This document shows, one piece after another, positions 60,318 through 64,000 of a DNA stretch of 64,000 bases (the stretch's first letter is position 1; each line of letters opens with the position of its first letter). The notes below the pieces were generated by a model, which saw nothing but the letters and a program-made list of their open reading frames with translations, was not told the origin of the DNA and ran no database searches. The position numbers and the translations under genes are program-made. The DNA is from Vreelandella sulfidaeris (GTDB lineage: Bacteria; Pseudomonadota; Gammaproteobacteria; Pseudomonadales; Halomonadaceae), in assembly GCA_007182875.1 (NCBI GenBank), contig AP019514.1:744001-808000 (forward strand), read 5' to 3'.

Positions 60318-61189
60318 ATGCGCGCGCCCACCTTAGACCTAACTCTGCTGCGCACCCTGGTGGCGATTGCGGACACTGGCAGTGTGACCGCGGCGGCAAA
60401 ACGGTTGGCGTACACACAGTCCACCGTGAGCATGCAGCTGCAACGGTTAGAGGCGCAGTTATCACTTACCCTGCACGAGCGGGAGGGGCGACGAATACGC
60501 TTTAATTCCGAAGGCGAGCGGTTACTCAACCACGCCCGGCGGCTATTAGCGCTAAACGACGAAGCGTGGAGCGATATGCAGGCGCGCCAGGTCACCGGCG
60601 ACCTTACGCTGGGTATACCGGAAGATTACGCCTCGCTTTTGCCCTCGGTCTTTGCATACTTTCATCAGCTTTACCCTGCAGTAGGGCTTAAAGTGATTTG
60701 TGGTACTAGCGCGCATCTTGTTGAACAGGTTAAGGCTAAAGAAATCGATCTCGCCCTGGTAACACGGCAGCGCAACTCGCCGGGGGCGATGTGATTCGCC
60801 GTGAGCCATTGGTGTGGGCCGTGGGGATGAATCAGCAACCATTGCTTAGCGACCCGCTACCGCTGGCGCTTTACTCGCCGGGGGCCGATGTATTTCGTGA
60901 AGTGGCCGAGCAGGCGCTGCAATCAGCAGGGCGTAGCTGGCGGGTGGCGTATACCAGCCAATCCATGGCGGGGTTGGCACCGATCGTTACCGCTGGGCTT
61001 GCCATCGTGGTAGTGACCCGCAGCATGCTCACTCCAGCGTTGAGGCCTTTAGATGACAGTAGTGGTCTGCCTGCGCTGCCGATGATCGAACTGGCGCTGC
61101 ACAGGGCACCTCACCGCCCTTCAGAGCCCGCACGTCGGCTAGGAGAGTTAATACGCGAGCAGCTAGCAGCGCCTACGCTAGCGCTATAA
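60318..61189 (+). CDS. LysR-family regulator of the EamA exporter (one frameshift)
   Basis: ATG 60318 reads MRAPTLDLTLLRTLVAIADT; helix-turn-helix GSVTAAAKRLAYTQSTVSMQ, LQRLEAQLSLTLHEREGRRI. The effector domain begins TGDLTLGIPEDYASLLPSVF. A one-base error near 60785, in a G5 run, joins TRQRNSPG to GDVIRREPLVWAVGMNQQPL. The rest includes SQSMAGLAPIVTAGLAIVVV. About 290 residues. Divergence from the exporter gene suggests it activates it in response to an amino acid or related effector. Confidence 0.9.
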
Positions 61190-61359
61190 GGTGTTTTCCA
61201 TGAGGGGAAGGACGCGCCTGGGCGAAGGCGGTGACCATGCAATAAATCGCAAGGCATAAGTAACACTTAGCGTTGACGGCGGCGCAGTGCTTTAATCAAC
61301 GCAAGGGGATGTTACTGACTAGAATAAAGAGTCAATGAATTTGCTGTTAGGAGTACTAC

Positions 61360-61916
61360 ATGCACGAACTTGATCACTATATCTACCCTCACCGAGTGCT
61401 GCACTGGCTGGTGGCTGGTGCGGTATTGCTCGCTCTTGCCATTGGTTTAACACTAGGCTTTCTGGGGTATGAGCGCACCGTTGAGATAGTAGGCAATACG
61501 GTCACGAACCTGCTTTATACCAGCCATAAGACGCTGGGCGTGCTGATTCTTATGCTGATGACACTACGCATCATTACCCGTTTGGCATTTGTGGTGCCTG
61601 ACCACGAACCGCCCTTGAATACGTTCGAACGGGTCGTTAGCACCAGTGTCCACCATTTGCTCTATTTGGCGCTAATTATAATGCCTTTACTGGGGTGGGC
61701 TGCCACGGCAAGTGGTGGCTTCCCCGTTGAGTTTTCCACTGGCATTTGCCAGCAATTATTGATGAACGCGAACAGCTCTCTGAGCAGCTCTTCATGTGGC
61801 ATGAACGGCTAGGCTGGACCATTTTAGGCTTAATAGTACTGCACGTTGCTGGCGCGATGTTCCATTGGAAAATCAAGCGCGATAACGTTATGAAACGCAT
61901 GAGCTTGTTTGATTAA
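61360..61916 (+). CDS. cytochrome b561 family protein (one frameshift)
   Basis: Four-helix di-heme membrane protein of about 185 residues moving electrons between quinol and an acceptor such as superoxide. ATG 61360. Heme histidines sit in YPHRVLHWLVAGAVLLALA, LYTSHKTLGVLILMLMTLRI and TSVHHLLYLALIIMPLLGWA. A frame change near 61730 follows GGFPVEF; the other frame gives HWHLPAIIDEREQLSEQLFM, WHERLGWTILGLIVLHVAGA and MFHWKIKRDNVMKRMSLFD to the stop 61914-61916. Convergent with the diguanylate cyclase, 3 bp apart. Confidence 0.92.
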
Positions 61917-61919
61917 TCA

Positions 61920-63741
61920 TTAAGAACTCGCCGAGCCGTAGCGATAGCAAGCTGCTGCTTGGTGTGACTTGACGGCGTACATATGACTATCAGCTTCACG
62001 CAGTAAGCTTTCGAGGGTGGCATCTTCTGCTCCCTGGCAAGTACTTACCCCGATGCTTACGCTAACGCTGACTCTCGCGCCACAGGGGAGTTTGATCGGT
62101 GAACGAATGGCTTGATCGATGCGCGCCACAATGGTTTTTAACGAATCAGTGGCTGCTAGCGAATCTCCGGGCTCAATATTCTCCATGAGGATGATGAATT
62201 CATCGCCGCCAAATCGCGCACAGTGGTCACCCGTGCGGGCCAAGTGAACAATCCGTTTAGCAACTTTCTGCAATACAAAATCGCCCGCTTCATGGCCGTA
62301 ACTATCGTTAATAGGTTTGAAACGATCCAGGTCGAGCATCAGTAGCGCCAGGCGATTACCGTGCTGACGATTACGTTGCAGCGCACTTTCCGCACAGCGT
62401 TTCAAGCCATGGCGATTTAACAAACCGGTCAGCACATCGCTGTTGGCTAGCTGCTCCAACGCTTCGGTGCGGGCGGCGACTTTTGTTCCAGTAAGGCTTC
62501 CTGTTTTTTGAGCGCAGCGACCATCGCCGTTTGCGCCTGTTCTTTTGCCGCTTAAGTTCGTTGAAGCGCGATGCCAGGGCAAACGAGAGCAGCAGCATTT
62601 CTAGCGCTGAACCAATTTGAATACCGTGCAGAGTAATAAAGTTGGTCGGAAGGATACCCAGATTACGCAGCGCAAAGACCCCCGCGCCTAGCAAAAAGCG
62701 ACCATGCAAGGACGAACAGTCGAGCACTTGGTACGCGCCTCAGGCTGCAGTGGCTGCCGCATAGCAGGAGCAGTAAAGCCGCCGTAAAGCCTGTTACATC
62801 CATTAGGTGAAGCGCTACGGGAATGGGCAGCAATAGCATGGCAATAACAGCCAGCCAACAGTAGCTGCGAAAGATGCTGAGCAGGTGGTGCCAGCGAGGG
62901 CAATAAGCCTTTGTGTTAAGAAAACTTTGCGCAAACAGCGTTCCCGTAGCGGAGGCAAAGGTGAACCCCAGCGCCACAAGGCGGGCCGTATTTTCACCCA
63001 AAAAACTCCAAAACATCAGCGTCCCAATGCCGTTGAACGACAGAATGGCCACCCCAAATCCGGCGACAAAGAGCGTGTAGTGAAGAAAGACACGCTCTTT
63101 TAAACCCAGAAATAGCAGTAAGTTATATAAACCCAATGCCAGCAGCATGCCAAAGTAGGTAGCCAGCCAAAAATTATGACGATCGTTTTGGGCGTAAAAA
63201 GCCTCGGGGGCTATTAGGTGATAGCTGAGCATCTTGCTGCCCGGGCAGCCACATGGGCATACAACGTGACGGTTTCATGGGGGCTAGTTCCAGTGGGAAA
63301 GCAGCCTGACGATGGGCGAGTGCGCGCTGCTCAACGGGTACTGCGCTACCACTTTGCTGCACATCACTGCCCTGTAAGCGTAGCGTGTAAAGAGTAACGT
63401 AATCTAAAAATGGATATTCAAACTGGACTATCCAACGCTGGGCTTCCGGCGAGTCATTATGTATCTGAGTACGCAGCCACACATCGTGCGGGGTATAGCC
63501 GAAATTTAAGTCTTCAGCCTGTTGTGCTTCTTCAAAACGACGAGGTTGGGAAAGTAAATCGTTAAGTGTTACAGGCTGTTCGTCTTCATGCCAAAATTCG
63601 GTATAGGGTGCAAGCGAATAACTCGCTTGGCTTGGCGACGCAGATAGAAGAGTGTTTGCCTGCACACAGGGGGATATAAAAAACCGCAAGCAGCAGTAAT
63701 AAGCCGGTATTAATACCTGCCGTTAAACGTTTTAGTTGCAT
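61920..63741 (-). CDS. 7TMR-DISM diguanylate cyclase (GGDEF) (several frameshifts)
   Basis: Membrane receptor making c-di-GMP. ATG 63741 (MQLKRLTAGINTGLLLLLAV) gives a signal segment; a frame change near 63685 leads into the periplasmic 7TMR-DISMED2 domain (FWHEDEQPVTLNDLLSQPRR, YTPHDVWLRTQIHNDSPEAQ, WIVQFEYPFLDYVTLY). Seven helices follow (NFWLATYFGMLLALGLYNLL; FGVAILSFNGIGTLMFWSFL; GIQIGSALEMLLLSFALASR). After a short coiled coil, the GGDEF domain has NSDVLTGLLNRHGLKRCAES, MLDLDRFKPINDSYGHEAGD, CARFGGDEFIILMENIEPGD. No RxxD inhibitory site is evident upstream of GGDEF (VHLARTGDHCARFGGDEF has RTGD, which does match RxxD), so product inhibition is possible. No EAL domain. 63742-64000 shows no gene. 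Confidence 0.9.
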
Positions 63742-64000
63742 AGGGTACCGCTTTATTAGTTTTTTTAATCCCGTACTTTATTCCCTGGGTTCCCTTGCTT
63801 GTGCCGGATTGCCACCAATCAGCTTGCAGTGTTTAGATTTATCAGTGGCTTAGCAAGATTTCCAGCACTAGCGCGGCAGTGGGACAATGCTTTAAGCAAA
63901 ATACTCTGTGCCACGCGGTAAGCACTTTTAGTGTAGTCGGAGTTTGAAAATCGTAACGTTTAAATCTCTCATTATTAATAAATGATAAGCCTTAAAAGAT

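Noticed and set aside
1..64000. Programmed ribosomal frameshifting as explanation of the broken genes
   Set aside because: Breaks occur in unrelated families, at different run types, in both directions and several times per gene; no slippery heptamer plus structure is shared.
1..64000. Mobile elements, prophage or CRISPR
   Set aside because: No transposase, integrase, phage structural gene, terminal inverted repeats of IS type or regularly spaced repeats were found, in spite of patchy GC.

Overview
The window looks like a chromosomal stretch of a moderately GC-rich gammaproteobacterium, most probably a Halomonas relative (inference). The basis is gene content and order: msrP-msrQ, a DUF2157-DUF4401-GDYXXLXY operon, a one-polypeptide LplT-acyltransferase-acyl-ACP synthetase, MdaB with a divergent LysR regulator, a DUF3413 sulfatase of the YejM/PbgA type, and two PQQ-type dehydrogenases. 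I see no rRNA, tRNA, CRISPR array, transposase, integrase or phage gene.

The strongest overall signal is technical. Most genes longer than about 600 bp are cut by one or more single-base frameshifts, usually inside short homopolymer runs. The conserved protein continues exactly in the next frame (for example cspA, rlmA, the response regulator, mipA, the RaiA homologue, the MscS channel). I read these as sequencing or assembly errors and annotate each as one full-length CDS with the break noted. Truly damaged loci are few: a nucleoside deaminase with its centre deleted (49639-49885), a 20-codon relic of an RND pump C-terminus (20057-20119), and an acyl-ACP synthetase that lacks its C-terminal subdomain (41792-44909).

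Layout. 1-7000: siderophore receptor, sorbosone-dehydrogenase-like PQQ enzyme with a DUF2231 membrane partner, RaiA/cold-shock protein, lipoprotein esterase, RidA protein. 7289-14550: an envelope-stress or efflux module, with mipA-response regulator-histidine kinase transcribed leftward and an RND adaptor-permease pair transcribed rightward. A near-identical 18-nt motif occurs in the mipA/RND intergenic region and upstream of the RidA gene. 14594-22050: TetR-MFS pair with a visible operator, methyltransferase-ATPase pair, AraC/SDR pair, RND relic, YejM-like sulfatase; base composition is patchy here. 22327-31721: a redox and regulator neighbourhood (acetyltransferase, three LysR, one AraC, Tat-exported metallo-hydrolase, SDR, RidA, MdaB, MsrPQ). 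31968-41701: DUF2157 operon, TTC38-like protein, AraC, MscS channel, HigBA toxin-antitoxin, a racemase-fold protein with both catalytic cysteines replaced by serine, an alpha/beta hydrolase.

41792-64000: LplT-Aas fusion, RlmA, CspA, thioredoxin-reductase-like flavoprotein, Atu4866 protein, dicarboxylate symporter, deaminase remnant, YqaE/PMP3 peptide, TonB receptor facing a membrane glucose dehydrogenase, zinc-free alkenal reductase, RlpA, a secreted protein of tandem PPC repeats, NUDIX hydrolase, EamA exporter with divergent LysR, cytochrome b561, and a 7TMR-DISM diguanylate cyclase. Genes are closely packed, with several stop/start or stop/stop overlaps, so most regulation is probably from short divergent intergenic regions.
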